In this document: positions 9,353 to 18,368 of the stretch, one piece after another | How the letters are laid out: each line of letters opens with the position of its first letter | Position numbering within the stretch: position 1 is the first letter of the stretch | Source of the DNA: Bacteroidales bacterium | Lineage (GTDB): Bacteria; Bacteroidota; Bacteroidia; Bacteroidales; P3 | Assembly (NCBI GenBank): GCA_017522065.1 | Contig: JAFXAD010000024.1 | Location: 98,003-162,002, forward strand | Reading direction: 5' to 3' | Length of the DNA: 64,000 bases | The notes under the pieces: model-generated | The model's input: the letters and a program-made list of their open reading frames with translations, nothing else | Told to the model about the DNA's origin: nothing | The model's database searches: none | Program-made: the position numbers and the translations under genes

Positions 9353-12300
9353 TCAGCGGAGGAGTGTGACGGTGCCTTTGGCGGTCTGCTGGTACTGTGG
9401 GCTTACGTTGGTGCGGTAGTTGAGCACCCAGACGTAGGTGGCCTGTGGACAGGGGGTTCCGTTGTGGGTTCCGTCCCAGCCTTGGTCGGGGTCGAGGGTA
9501 TGGAAGACGAGGAGTCCCTGGCGCGTGTATATGGTGAGCTCGTATTGTATAATGCCGTGGTGGGCGATGAGGAAGCGACGGTTGGTGGCCTCGTCGGGGG
9601 TGAAGACGTTGGGTGCGAAGAGGTGGTGGGTGCGTATGGGTATTGTGGTGGATGCTGTATCGGTGCAGAGGTCGTTGGAGGCGACGAGGAGGAGGGCAAC
9701 GGAGTCGTGGTCGAGGTCGGCGGGATGGGTTATGCTGGTGGCAGTGCCGGCATCGATGCCGTCGATGTACCACTGGAGGTAGGTTGCGTCGGTGGAACGT
9801 GAGGTGGCGACAAGGGTGGGGCTGTCATAGGTGAGCATTTGGGGTCGAGCGTCGATAATGGCGACGGGCTGGAGGATTGGATGCAGAACGACCTGGGCGG
9901 TGTTGGGGCATGTTGGGGTTTCGAAATAATCGGCAAGGAGTGTGAGCTGCTGGTCGTGTGAGGGGCTAATGAGGATGCTGCTTGCGTGCGGGGAGCCCCA
10001 TGCACTGTTCCAGGCGGGCTCGGCGGACCAGTGTATGTAGTCGACATTGGTTTCGGCGTGGAGGCGGTATTGGCGCGTGGTGCAGTCGTGCTCGGCGACG
10101 ATTTTCACCATGGGTTTGGAGAGTTGGGTGAGTGCGAGGCTGACGACGCTGTCGCATCCGTTGCTGGCGGTGAGGGTGTCGTCGTAGCTGCCTCCGTAGG
10201 TGAGCGGGCGGTCGTGGAAATAGTAGACGGTGCCTGTGCAGAAGCTGTCGGCAAGGAGTGTCAGCCTGGTGGGAAGGACGTTGAGGGTGAGTGTGTAGGT
10301 ACTGTCGCAAAGGGCGGTGGTGAGGAAGGGAAAATGGTGTTGGTGTTGGCCTGTGCGCCAGGGGTTGAGGATAGTGTCACAGTAGTGGAGTTGGCTTCCC
10401 TGACAGAGTTGGATGGTGTCGCTGTGGTGGTATACGGGATTGACGGCGAGGTGGAGTGTGCGGAGGCTGTCGCAACCAGTGTGGGTGGCGAGGTGGAAGC
10501 TGTATGGACGGAGGACGGGGTCGGCGACGTTTGTGGGTATGGTGCTGTCGCAGTAGGTGAACGGGGTGTACTGGCAGAGAGCGATGGTATCATGGAGGTC
10601 GTAGACGGGGTTGACAGAGAGGTGGAGTGTGCGGAGGCTGTCGCATCCGTTGCGGGTGTTGAGGTGAAAACTGTAGGGCTTCTGAATGCCGTCACCTACA
10701 TTGGTGGGTATGGTGCTGTCGCAGTAGGTTAGCAAAGTGTACTGGCAGAGGGCGAGGGTGTCATGGAGGTCGAAGACGGGGTTGACGGTGAGGTTGAGGG
10801 TGTAGGTGCTATCGCAGCCCTCCTGGGTGGTGAAGTGGATGTCGGTGGTGTGCGACAGGATGCTGGCAATCTGGGTGGATATGGTGCTGTCGTGATAGAC
10901 AAGCGGTGTGTTCTGGCAGAGGGCTATGGTGTCGTTGTGGTGGTATACGGGATTGACGGCGAGGTGGAGTGTGCGGAGGCTGTCGCAGCCGGTGTGGGTG
11001 GCGAGGTGGAAGCTGTAGGGTCGGTAAATGCTGTCGGCGTGCTGGGTGGGCATGGTGCTGTCGCAATAGGTGAACGGGGTGTGCTGGCAGAGAGCGAGGG
11101 TGTCGTGGAGGTCGTAGACGGGGTTGACAGAGAGGTGGAGTGTACGGAGGCTGTCGCAGCCGGAGCGGGTGGCGAGGTGGAAGATGTAAGACCTCGGAAT
11201 GCCGTCACCTACATTGGTGGGAATGGTGCTATCGCAGTAGGTAAGCGGGGTGTGCTGGCAGAGGGCAAGGGTGTCGTGGAGGTCGTAGACGGGATTGACG
11301 GTGAGATTGAGGGTGTAGGTGCTGTCGCAGCCTTCCTGGGTGGTGAAGTGGAGGTCGGTGGCGATTGGGATGAGGCTGGCGATCTGGGTGGATATGGTGC
11401 TGTCGTGATATACGAGCGGGGTGTGCTGGCAGAGGGCGAGGGTGTCGTGGTGACGGTATACGGGGTTGACGACGAGGTGGAGTGTGAGGAGGCTGTCGCA
11501 TCCATTGTGGGTGGCGAGGTGGAAGCTATAGGACCTCTGAACGCCGTCACCCACCTCGGTGGGGATGGTGCTGTCGCAATAGGTTAGCGAGGTGTGCTGG
11601 CAGAGGGCGAGGGTGTCGTGGAGGTCGTAGACGGGGTGGACTATCAGGCGACGCAGTTCGGTACTGTCTGTTCCTATGGTGACGCGCTTGGTCATTGCAG
11701 CGGGGAATGTGATGCCGTCCCAGAGGAAGGGGAGCTGGTTGCTGCATATTGCGGTGTCGTGGTGGCTGCCGACGAAGACGGTGATGCTGTCGACGACGGG
11801 ACAGGAGACGGGCGTAGTGAGACTGTCGATGGCGATGAGGCGGTAGGTAGTGGTGGCTATGGGGGTCACAGTGCATGTGAACTGTGTGGTGATTACAGAG
11901 TCGGACAGTGTGGTCCATGTGCAGTGGTCGGTTCCCCAAGCGAGGAGGGTTGCGGAGGTTCCGGGATCGATGACGGTGTCGAGGGTATGAGCTGGTCGGC
12001 TCAGGGGGCGAACGGTGAGGTGGAGAGTGCGGAGACTGTCGCATCCGTTCTGGCTCGAAAGCATGATATCGAAGACTTCGGTTCCGGGCTGGGCCGTGGG
12101 CAGAATGCTGTCGCAGTAGGTGAGCGGGGTGTGCTGGCAGAGGGCGAGAGTGTCGTGGTAATGGTATGTGGGGTGGATGGTGACGGTGGCATAGATGGTA
12201 TCGTAACCAGCGATGGCGAGGAGTGTGGTCTGCATTGCGGTGTCGAAGCGGCAGGAGAATGTGCTGGTGGAGTCGGCTTGGAGGAGGCTGTCGGCAAGGT

Positions 12301-13744
12301 ACCATTGGACTATTCCGTCGTTGAAGGTGGGCTGGATCTCGAAGTTCAGTGAGTCGCCCTCACAGACTTGGATGGCGTGGTGGTGGTGCGTGCTGTCCTG
12401 ACCGTCGACGAGGAGCTGGCGAGTCAGCTTGCGTGCACTCATTCCGGCGACGTATGCATAGCTCTCGTCGGCACCGAGGCCGTAGAAGTGCGCGATGAAG
12501 GTTCCTTGTGTGTTGTCGATGGAATGGACGCCTTGAGCGAGGGGGACTTTGGCGTAGCTGTAGAGGGTATCCATCGGGGTGAACTGCGACGATATGTCGA
12601 CGGAATCGAGCATCATGCCGGCAACGTTTTCGGTGCGGGTGACGATGTTGGCATAGTGATGGTGTGTGAGGATGGTGTTGATTGCGTAGAAGGAGGAGTG
12701 GCATACGCCTTGCTCGACGGGTGGGAGCATCACCATGGCGGGGTCGCCAGGGGTGCCGCCATAGTTGCGTCCGGAGACATAGAGTCCTACGGATGCGGGT
12801 TGCGAGCAGAGCAGCCGCTTGGCTGGACCGGAGGGGAGGTGAAATTCGTGGGTCTGCCCTTTCTGGAGGGTTGCAATGACGGTACCGTCCAAGGTGAGCA
12901 CGCATCCGTTGCCTGCGGCGGTGACCCTGACGCGGTCGCCACCGGTGCGCACGGCGGTGGGGACGAGGACATAGTCCAAGCCCCATGTCTCGACGGGCAT
13001 GGCCTGGTCGTAGATGTGGTCGGCATAGGCATAGCCTTGTGGCACCTGGGCTTCGGTGCTTCCCTGGAACAGGGCGAAGGGCTTGCCGTTGGAGACTATC
13101 TCCATTCCGCTGAAGGAGTTGGAGCCGGAGGCCCACATCTGGTACGTCTGTCCGGCCTGGAGGGTGACGCTGAGGGTTTGGCCAACGGCATAGCTGCCTC
13201 CTGACGAGGGACAGGGCGGCTGCATCGTCAGTACGGTGCTGTCTTCGGTGGCCAACATCATAATCATGGCCCCCTTGAAGCCGGGATAGTCCTGGACGAT
13301 GTAGCGTCCGCGAAGGGTCGAGGTTGGGAGAATTGTCGCTATGTCGTGCGAAGCTTCCTGATAGTTGGACGAAAAGAGCGATATGGGGGCGGTGCTGCTG
13401 ACATGGAATCCGGCATTGCGCGGGGTGCACGAGGCGGTGCTTATGGCCATGTCGGTGGGCACGGTGAAGGTCACGGAGCTGCCTGCAACGAGGTGTTGGG
13501 TGCTGCTCCAGTTCGTGTTGGGGTTCTCAACGGTCACATCGGCATCGTTTTCGCCTGCGGCGACAATGGTCATGATTTTGCTTTTAGGGAATATCCCGAA
13601 TCTGTACTCCTGCGGCTGCCACATGAACGACACCCAGAAGTCGTCGCCTTCGGACACGGGGTGCGGACAGTCGGCACGGGGTGCATCCTGAGCCAAAGCA
13701 AACGTGCGGACGACAAGCAGCAACAACAGACATAGTATTTTCAT
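9353..13744 (-). CDS. Giant modular T9SS type B surface protein
   Basis: About 1463 aa. A signal peptide (MKILCLLLLLVVRTFALAQ, start 13744; another ATG at 13753 adds three residues) is followed by an IgGFc-binding-protein-like N-terminal region (about residues 30-450: DDFWVSFMW, GRYIVQDYPG, VPTAVRTGGD). Then come repeated ~57-aa modules, each with the pattern HDTLALCQ...YCDSTIP...GCDSLRTLHL and usually three cysteines; nine or ten copies are present, seven in an uninterrupted array. The last ~90 residues (FAPNVFTPDE...GWDGTHNGTP...YVWVLNYR) are a gliding-motility-associated type B sorting domain, which predicts T9SS export to the cell surface or medium. A role as adhesin or matrix protein is plausible but inferred. 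A natural HHHH stretch lies between the N-terminal region and the modules. Confidence 0.9.
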   Translation of the reverse strand: MKILCLLLLLVVRTFALAQDAPRADCPHPVSEGDDFWVSFMWQPQEYRFGIFPKSKIMTIVAAGENDADVTVENPNTNWSSTQHLVAGSSVTFTVPTDMAISTASCTPRNAGFHVSSTAPISLFSSNYQEASHDIATILPTSTLRGRYIVQDYPGFKGAMIMMLATEDSTVLTMQPPCPSSGGSYAVGQTLSVTLQAGQTYQMWASGSNSFSGMEIVSNGKPFALFQGSTEAQVPQGYAYADHIYDQAMPVETWGLDYVLVPTAVRTGGDRVRVTAAGNGCVLTLDGTVIATLQKGQTHEFHLPSGPAKRLLCSQPASVGLYVSGRNYGGTPGDPAMVMLPPVEQGVCHSSFYAINTILTHHHYANIVTRTENVAGMMLDSVDISSQFTPMDTLYSYAKVPLAQGVHSIDNTQGTFIAHFYGLGADESYAYVAGMSARKLTRQLLVDGQDSTHHHHAIQVCEGDSLNFEIQPTFNDGIVQWYLADSLLQADSTSTFSCRFDTAMQTTLLAIAGYDTIYATVTIHPTYHYHDTLALCQHTPLTYCDSILPTAQPGTEVFDIMLSSQNGCDSLRTLHLTVRPLSRPAHTLDTVIDPGTSATLLAWGTDHCTWTTLSDSVITTQFTCTVTPIATTTYRLIAIDSLTTPVSCPVVDSITVFVGSHHDTAICSNQLPFLWDGITFPAAMTKRVTIGTDSTELRRLIVHPVYDLHDTLALCQHTSLTYCDSTIPTEVGDGVQRSYSFHLATHNGCDSLLTLHLVVNPVYRHHDTLALCQHTPLVYHDSTISTQIASLIPIATDLHFTTQEGCDSTYTLNLTVNPVYDLHDTLALCQHTPLTYCDSTIPTNVGDGIPRSYIFHLATRSGCDSLRTLHLSVNPVYDLHDTLALCQHTPFTYCDSTMPTQHADSIYRPYSFHLATHTGCDSLRTLHLAVNPVYHHNDTIALCQNTPLVYHDSTISTQIASILSHTTDIHFTTQEGCDSTYTLNLTVNPVFDLHDTLALCQYTLLTYCDSTIPTNVGDGIQKPYSFHLNTRNGCDSLRTLHLSVNPVYDLHDTIALCQYTPFTYCDSTIPTNVADPVLRPYSFHLATHTGCDSLRTLHLAVNPVYHHSDTIQLCQGSQLHYCDTILNPWRTGQHQHHFPFLTTALCDSTYTLTLNVLPTRLTLLADSFCTGTVYYFHDRPLTYGGSYDDTLTASNGCDSVVSLALTQLSKPMVKIVAEHDCTTRQYRLHAETNVDYIHWSAEPAWNSAWGSPHASSILISPSHDQQLTLLADYFETPTCPNTAQVVLHPILQPVAIIDARPQMLTYDSPTLVATSRSTDATYLQWYIDGIDAGTATSITHPADLDHDSVALLLVASNDLCTDTASTTIPIRTHHLFAPNVFTPDEATNRRFLIAHHGIIQYELTIYTRQGLLVFHTLDPDQGWDGTHNGTPCPQATYVWVLNYRTNVSPQYQQTAKGTVTLLR
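10436..11632 (-). repeat. Seven tandem 171-bp coding modules with a 513-bp higher-order period
   Basis: Seven contiguous modules of exactly 57 codons lie inside the type B sorting-domain gene (V codon of the first at 11632, end of the seventh at 10436). Modules 3-4-5 (11461-10949) and 6-7-8 (10948-10436), counting from the N-terminus, match pairwise better than neighbours do: modules 3 and 6 share VYHDSTISTQIAS and TTQEGCDSTYTLNLTVNP, modules 4 and 7 share NVGDGI, and 5 and 8 share TPFTYCDST. Equivalent bases (for example 10802 and 11315) are 513 bp apart. Confidence 0.85.
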
Positions 13745-13833
13745 GTAATCCATCTGACGCTTAACGCAAAAAAACGTAGTTTATTGCATTTTGCATTCGT
13801 TTAAAATATTTTACTTAAATTGACGTTACGGGG

Positions 13834-13870
13834 AAGGGGTTTTAGGGTTGAAGGGTTAATGGGGCTGCCG
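13834..13870. repeat. AGGGTTT-type tract upstream of the channel gene
   Basis: The sequence GGTTTTAGGGTTGAAGGGTTAATGGGG belongs to the same degenerate family as the tracts at 3475, 15668 and 26754. It sits between two divergent genes. The rest of this gap (13745-13922) is AT-rich, with no clear promoter. Confidence 0.6.
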
Positions 13871-13922
13871 GGGAAAACGAAAAATTTTTTTTAAATGCTG
13901 AAAGGTAAATCAATATTTTGAT

Positions 13923-14684
13923 ATGAAAAAATTCTTTCTGAACGAGAAAATGATGCTGGGTGTGGTGCTGCTGAATGTGGCTATAATATTCCTGCAAGAA
14001 TGTGAAATCGAGAACGGTGTCTTCAGCGCAATAGATATTGTGTGCTCTTTGATTTTCGTATTGGAAATGATTGTCAAGCACAGTCATCTGGGGTTCAAGG
14101 CCTATTGGCGCGACGGGTGGAACGTGCTTGACGGGACGGTTACGATACTGACCCTCCCTGCGATGGTCGCATATTTCGTCCCCGACATTGCTGGCTACGG
14201 ATACATCATTGCTTTCCGTGCCATGAGGGTTTTCAAGCTGTTCCGCACGGCGCGACGCTTCCCTAACCTCGGAGAGATATGGAAGGGGTTCAAACTGGCT
14301 CTGCGCCAGTCGGCGGCTTTCCTGTTGGGCTATTTTGTCGTCATCGTCGTAATAGCGATGTTCAACAGTGCTCTTTTCGGAAACATAGCCCCTGAATATT
14401 TCTCTACTCCGCTCGACGGCATCTATGCGATGTTCCAAATGTTCACCGTCGAGGGGTGGTATGAGATACCTAATGCTGTCGCGCACAACCTGCCTGGCGT
14501 CTGGACTCACATTGTGCGTGTCTATTTCTGCACGCTGCTCATAGGTGGGGGTATTATAGGCATGTCGCTCATCAACTCTATCTTTGTCGATGCTCTTGCG
14601 GCAGACAACAACGACGATGTGAAGGCGAAGCTTGACGTTCTGGAACAGAAAATCGATGCCCTACAAAAATCTCTCGACAAATGA
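13923..14684 (+). CDS. Voltage-gated-like cation channel (Ion_trans family)
   Basis: A 253-aa inner-membrane protein of the size and layout of bacterial voltage-gated sodium channels (BacNav). S1-S3 lie in residues ~10-100. An S4-like segment has basic residues at three-residue spacing (FRAMRVFKLFRTARR). S5, a pore loop with filter-like TVEGWYEIP (compare TLESW in NaChBac-type channels), and S6 follow. The C-terminus ends in a heptad-patterned coiled coil (VKAKLDVLEQKIDALQKSL), as in BacNav tetramerisation domains. It would form a homotetrameric cation pore. Selectivity is uncertain because Gly replaces Ser in the filter. The stop overlaps the next start by 4 bp (ATGA), so it is translationally coupled to an EamA transporter. 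Confidence 0.85.
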   Translation: MKKFFLNEKMMLGVVLLNVAIIFLQECEIENGVFSAIDIVCSLIFVLEMIVKHSHLGFKAYWRDGWNVLDGTVTILTLPAMVAYFVPDIAGYGYIIAFRAMRVFKLFRTARRFPNLGEIWKGFKLALRQSAAFLLGYFVVIVVIAMFNSALFGNIAPEYFSTPLDGIYAMFQMFTVEGWYEIPNAVAHNLPGVWTHIVRVYFCTLLIGGGIIGMSLINSIFVDALAADNNDDVKAKLDVLEQKIDALQKSLDK

Positions 14685-15667
14685 TTGGTGAATCGCTGTC
14701 TCTCCTGGTCGCGCTGTCGTTTACGGCGACAGCTCTCTTTGCTGAAGTGGGTTCGAAACGGATGGGTTCGGTCTGCTTCAATGCTGTGCGGATGTCGATG
14801 TCGCTTGTTTTCCTTGCGCTGACGCTTTGGCTGACGATGGGTGCGCCGTGGCCACGCTATGCCGACGGCGGCACGTGGATGTGGCTGGCCCTCTCGGGGG
14901 CGGTGGGATACGTGGTGGGCGACTACTGCCTGATGCAGGGCTACATCATCATCGGTGCTCGTTTCGGCCAACTCTTCATGACGCTCTCCGCCCCCACGGC
15001 AGCCATCCTCGGCCGCATCTTCATGGGCGAACAGATAAAACCCTTGGCGCTGGTCGGCATGGTGGTGACCTTGTCGGGCATTGCCATCTCAATCCTCTCG
15101 AAACAGGGCGACACGGAAAAGAGCAGCCACAGCCTGAAGCTTTCAGTCTCGCCACGGGGCATCGTCATTGCTTGCATGGCTGGAATCTGTCAGGGTGCGG
15201 GGCTGGTGCTGAGCAAAATAGGGATGCAACACTACTATGCTTCGCTTGCGGAGCACGGCATCGACGGCACGTTCGTCCACCCCGACGCCATTATTCCCCT
15301 GCCGTTCGACATAGCCATTCCGTTTGCTTCGACCATGATGCGCGGCATCGTGGGACTGGTTGGCTTCTTCGCGCTGCTGTTGTTCCTTCGGCAGAGTGGC
15401 GGCATCGAGCAACTGGGGCGGGCACTGCGCGACCGCAAGGCTGTCGCTTCCGCCTTTTGGTCGATGATTTTCGGGCCTTTCGTCGGCGTAAGTCTCTCTC
15501 TCACCGCAACGCTCTACACCTCTACAGGCATCGCCCAGACGCTCTTCGCACTGACGCCCGTACTCATCATTGCCCCGTCTGCCCTACTCTTCCACCAAAA
15601 AGTGACAGCCCGCGAAGTACTCGGGGCTGTCATCAGTGTCATTGGTGCAAGTATGTTCTTTTTGTAA
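14681..15667 (+). CDS. DMT superfamily (EamA) transporter
   Basis: A 328-aa integral membrane protein with about ten hydrophobic helices arranged as two EamA-like halves (first half to residue ~140, second from ~160). Typical features are the helix-end pattern RFGQLFMTLSAPTAAILGRIFMGE and the mirrored ending ALTPVLIIAPSALLFHQKVT. Members export or import small metabolites; the substrate cannot be read from sequence. The start codon overlaps the stop of the upstream channel gene (ATGA at 14681-14684), implying one mRNA. The two C-terminal helices run to the stop, and the following DNA is low-complexity repeat. Confidence 0.88.
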   Translation: MIGESLSLLVALSFTATALFAEVGSKRMGSVCFNAVRMSMSLVFLALTLWLTMGAPWPRYADGGTWMWLALSGAVGYVVGDYCLMQGYIIIGARFGQLFMTLSAPTAAILGRIFMGEQIKPLALVGMVVTLSGIAISILSKQGDTEKSSHSLKLSVSPRGIVIACMAGICQGAGLVLSKIGMQHYYASLAEHGIDGTFVHPDAIIPLPFDIAIPFASTMMRGIVGLVGFFALLLFLRQSGGIEQLGRALRDRKAVASAFWSMIFGPFVGVSLSLTATLYTSTGIAQTLFALTPVLIIAPSALLFHQKVTAREVLGAVISVIGASMFFL

Positions 15668-15849
15668 GGGGAGGAAAGGGTTTGAAGGGTTGGAGGGGAG
15701 TTAATGGGGTTAATGGGCTTAATAGGGTTGATATATTTCCGTTCTCAGTTCTCAGTTCTCAGTTCTCCGTTTTCCGTTCTCCGTTCTCCGTTTTCCGTTC
15801 TCCGTTCTCAGTTCTCAGTTCTCCGTTCTCCGTTCTCCGTTTTCCGCTT
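15668..15849. repeat. Two adjacent degenerate heptamer tracts
   Basis: Between convergent genes, 15668-15728 is an AGGGTTT/GGGGTTAAT tract, and about 15740-15849 is a tract of TTCTCAG, TTCTCCG and TTTTCCG units (roughly 14 copies). The second tract reaches the stop region of the TonB-receptor-like gene. Neither has spacers of constant length, so this is not a CRISPR array. A related TTTTCCG/CTTTCCG tract lies at about 26925-26957. Confidence 0.8.
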
Positions 15850-18291
15850 TCAATTCATTCCTCCGACGGGGGTGTCGGTGGCACCTTGGCGGGCTTTGCT
15901 TTCGAGTTCCATCTTGCCGATACGCCAGGTGAGGCCGAGGCTGACGAAGCGCGAATCGAAACGTTGCTTGCCAGTAGTTTGATACTGCGGCGCGGTGGTG
16001 TTCTCGCCCCATTGGGCCAGTCCGAAGATGTCGTTGACGTTGAGGAAGATGCTCATGCGGCGCTCGAAGAAGTCGCTACTGACACCGAAGTCGAAGCCGC
16101 GGTTGGCGACAGTCTCGCTGTAGAGGGCTATGCTCGGCGAGCGGTAGTGTGCGTTGGCAAAGACCTCGAGTTTGTTCCACAGCTTGGCCCAAAGGTTGAG
16201 GCGGGCGCTGAAGCTCACCTTACTGTCGCTGAAGCCGTTGTAGTCGTAGCCGTAATTCCACACCGAGGCATTGAAGCGAATATTGAAGAAGCCCGTCGGA
16301 CGGTAGGTGGCGCTGAGTTCAAGGCCTTCGGTGTGCGACGAGCCAATGTTGACGGGATAGGAGTAGTTGACCAGGTATGGACCCAGAATGGGGTCGACCG
16401 TAGCGGCAGTCATCATTCCACGTTCGTCGGTATTAGCACGGAAATAGGCCTTTGCTCCGATATTGCCGAACTTCATAATATACTTGCTGAAGTTGGCCTC
16501 GAGGTTGTGCGAGAACGAGTTGCGCAGGTTGGGGTTGCCGGTGATAAAGCTGTAGTCGCTGTAGTTGCGGAACAGCGTGTAGTCGGCCCAGTCTTGACTG
16601 TAGCTGAAGCGACGCGTATAGCTGAGACTGTAGCTCTCGAAAGTCTTTGTCTGGTAGCTGAGGTGGATGCTGGGCACCAGGCCGGGAAACGACTCTTCGG
16701 CATCCATCTTGTCGTTAACCGAGTGATGTTCCATCGTGGCGTTGCCAAAGGCATCCTCGAAGCGCAATCCCAGCTTGGTGGTGAAGCCGCCCCAGCGTTT
16801 CTGGACGGTGGCATAGATGGCAGGAGTAAAAATATTGGCCTGCACCAACGATGAGCGATAGGCCATATTGCTCCAATCGCCCGAAGGCAGCAGGCTGTCG
16901 AGGGTTTCGTTCTCATAATAACGTCCATATCCCAATTCGCCGCCAGTTTCGAGTTCGAAACCACTCTTGAAGGGATGCGTGTAGTTGACGCTCAGCTGGC
17001 CGGAGGCGTTGTAGGTCGAAGCCTCCATATGGCGCTGGAAGTCGGCGAGCGAAGCGGAACGGTAGTAGCGCCATTCGTCGCTGTAGCCGCTGTTGGAGTA
17101 GTAACTGCCGTTGATGCTGACGCTCACCTTGCGCCCCGTGGTGTCGAAGCGATGCTCGTACCAGGCACCGCCGTAGGCACCATGGCTGAAGCCATTGTTC
17201 AGCGTAGTGTCAATATATCCCATATCGACGCGCGTGGGGTTGTACTCATAGTACTGATAGTCATTATAGAACGAATTGCGATCCCACCAGGGATAGGCGC
17301 CAGCCCATGCCATCAGGTTGGTCATACTGTCGATGCGCCAGTTGACGTTGAGGCCGGCATAGCCGCCCCAGTAGGGCATACGGTTCTTGTTGTCAAAACT
17401 TTGGAAGCGGCTGGTGTCGCCGTTGTCGTCAAGCAGCGTGCTGGTGCCGTCAGAGTATGAGTTGTGCGTTGCATAGTTGCCGCTTAGGTAGATATTCAAG
17501 TCCACCTTCTCGTTGGCCCACACGTAGCTAACCCAAGGCGAGACACTCGGCATTGTATTTGCACGGACGCCGACGCAGAGCAGCTCGTTACGCTTGATTT
17601 TCTGGTTAGTAATGATGTTGATGACGCCGCCGCTGGTCGAGTAGCGTGCCGATGGGTTGGTGATGACCTCGATGCGGTCGATGGCGTTGGCGGGAAGCTG
17701 CTTGATGTACTGCTTCAGGGCCTCGGCGTTCATATTGCTCGGACGGTCGTTGATCCAGATCTCCACACTGCTGACGCCACGCAGGGTGATGTTGCCCTCG
17801 GCGTCGACCTCAACGCCGGGCGCGTTCTGCAGGGCGTCGCTGGCAGTACCGTTCTGGATGGATGGGTCCTCGGTGGTGTTGTACATATTCTTCTCGCCGT
17901 CAACGGCATAGAGCGGTTTCTTGGCGGTGACCTTCACAGCGTCGAGCACCGTCGATGCACGTTTCAGGCTGAGCTTGCCGAGGTCGAGCGGCGACGTGGA
18001 GCCGGCCACCTGCACGGACTGCCAAAAAGGGTCGTAGCCGACATACGAGATGCGCATCAGGTAGTCGCCCTTGGCAACCTGCTTGAAAACGAACTTGCCT
18101 TTGTCGTCGGTGGTGGCACCATAGGCGAACGACGAGTCCTGCGCCTTGAGCAGCACGCAGTTGCAATAGAGCACCGGTTTGCCGTCGGCGCCGTCGGCCA
18201 CGGTACCCTTTATCTGGGTTTGGGCACTCGAAACAAGACTGCCGACAAGATAAACGACTATTGCTATAATTTTTATAAACTTACTATTCAT
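15850..18291 (-). CDS. TonB-dependent receptor-like outer membrane beta-barrel protein
   Basis: 813 aa. A signal peptide (to about residue 24, SSA-Q) is followed by a carboxypeptidase-regulatory-like beta-sandwich (GTVADGADGKPV...GKFVFKQVAKGDYLMRISYVGY, ~27-110). Next comes a plug domain (SDALQNAPGVEVDAEGNITLRG...IDRIEVITNPSARYSTSGGVINIIT, ~130-230) and a C-terminal outer-membrane barrel rich in alternating aromatic strands (~240-790). This matches the outer membrane beta-barrel family proteins of Bacteroidota, which take up or export ligands in a TonB-linked way; no ligand can be assigned. No susD-like partner is adjacent. It is the last gene downstream of a GntR regulator on the same strand, with a 77-bp gap holding an inverted repeat that could be its operator. 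Confidence 0.88.
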   Translation of the reverse strand: MNSKFIKIIAIVVYLVGSLVSSAQTQIKGTVADGADGKPVLYCNCVLLKAQDSSFAYGATTDDKGKFVFKQVAKGDYLMRISYVGYDPFWQSVQVAGSTSPLDLGKLSLKRASTVLDAVKVTAKKPLYAVDGEKNMYNTTEDPSIQNGTASDALQNAPGVEVDAEGNITLRGVSSVEIWINDRPSNMNAEALKQYIKQLPANAIDRIEVITNPSARYSTSGGVINIITNQKIKRNELLCVGVRANTMPSVSPWVSYVWANEKVDLNIYLSGNYATHNSYSDGTSTLLDDNGDTSRFQSFDNKNRMPYWGGYAGLNVNWRIDSMTNLMAWAGAYPWWDRNSFYNDYQYYEYNPTRVDMGYIDTTLNNGFSHGAYGGAWYEHRFDTTGRKVSVSINGSYYSNSGYSDEWRYYRSASLADFQRHMEASTYNASGQLSVNYTHPFKSGFELETGGELGYGRYYENETLDSLLPSGDWSNMAYRSSLVQANIFTPAIYATVQKRWGGFTTKLGLRFEDAFGNATMEHHSVNDKMDAEESFPGLVPSIHLSYQTKTFESYSLSYTRRFSYSQDWADYTLFRNYSDYSFITGNPNLRNSFSHNLEANFSKYIMKFGNIGAKAYFRANTDERGMMTAATVDPILGPYLVNYSYPVNIGSSHTEGLELSATYRPTGFFNIRFNASVWNYGYDYNGFSDSKVSFSARLNLWAKLWNKLEVFANAHYRSPSIALYSETVANRGFDFGVSSDFFERRMSIFLNVNDIFGLAQWGENTTAPQYQTTGKQRFDSRFVSLGLTWRIGKMELESKARQGATDTPVGGMN

Positions 18292-18305
18292 CTTACAAAT
18301 TACAT

Positions 18306-18324
18306 TATTAGTTCATTTCTAATA
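18306..18324. promoter_or_regulatory. Inverted repeat TATTAG-N7-CTAATA, possible operator
   Basis: A perfect 6-bp inverted repeat lies 15 bp upstream of the TonB-receptor-like gene and just downstream of the GntR gene. The left part (TATTAGTTCATT) resembles TATTAGTTTATT at 21132-21143, next to the ABC promoter. GntR-family regulators bind such short palindromes, so a shared operator is possible but unproven. Confidence 0.3.
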
Positions 18325-18368
18325 GACGTTTCAGAGAAGCGAAATCTTACAGGTGTCTCACATTTTTT

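Noticed and set aside
9231-9773. N-terminal extension of the ileS reading frame
   Set aside because: It is Arg/Pro/His-rich, lies antisense-frame over the type B sorting-domain gene, and is cut off by a TATTTTTG promoter element at 9286-9279. The family N-terminus is at 9230.
15740-15849. Possible CRISPR array
   Set aside because: Units are 7-8 nt and contiguous, without spacers.
14827-16854. 675-aa open frame on the + strand
   Set aside because: It overlaps the EamA transporter in another frame and the TonB-receptor-like gene antisense. Its composition is that of a shadow frame, and it runs through the heptamer tract.
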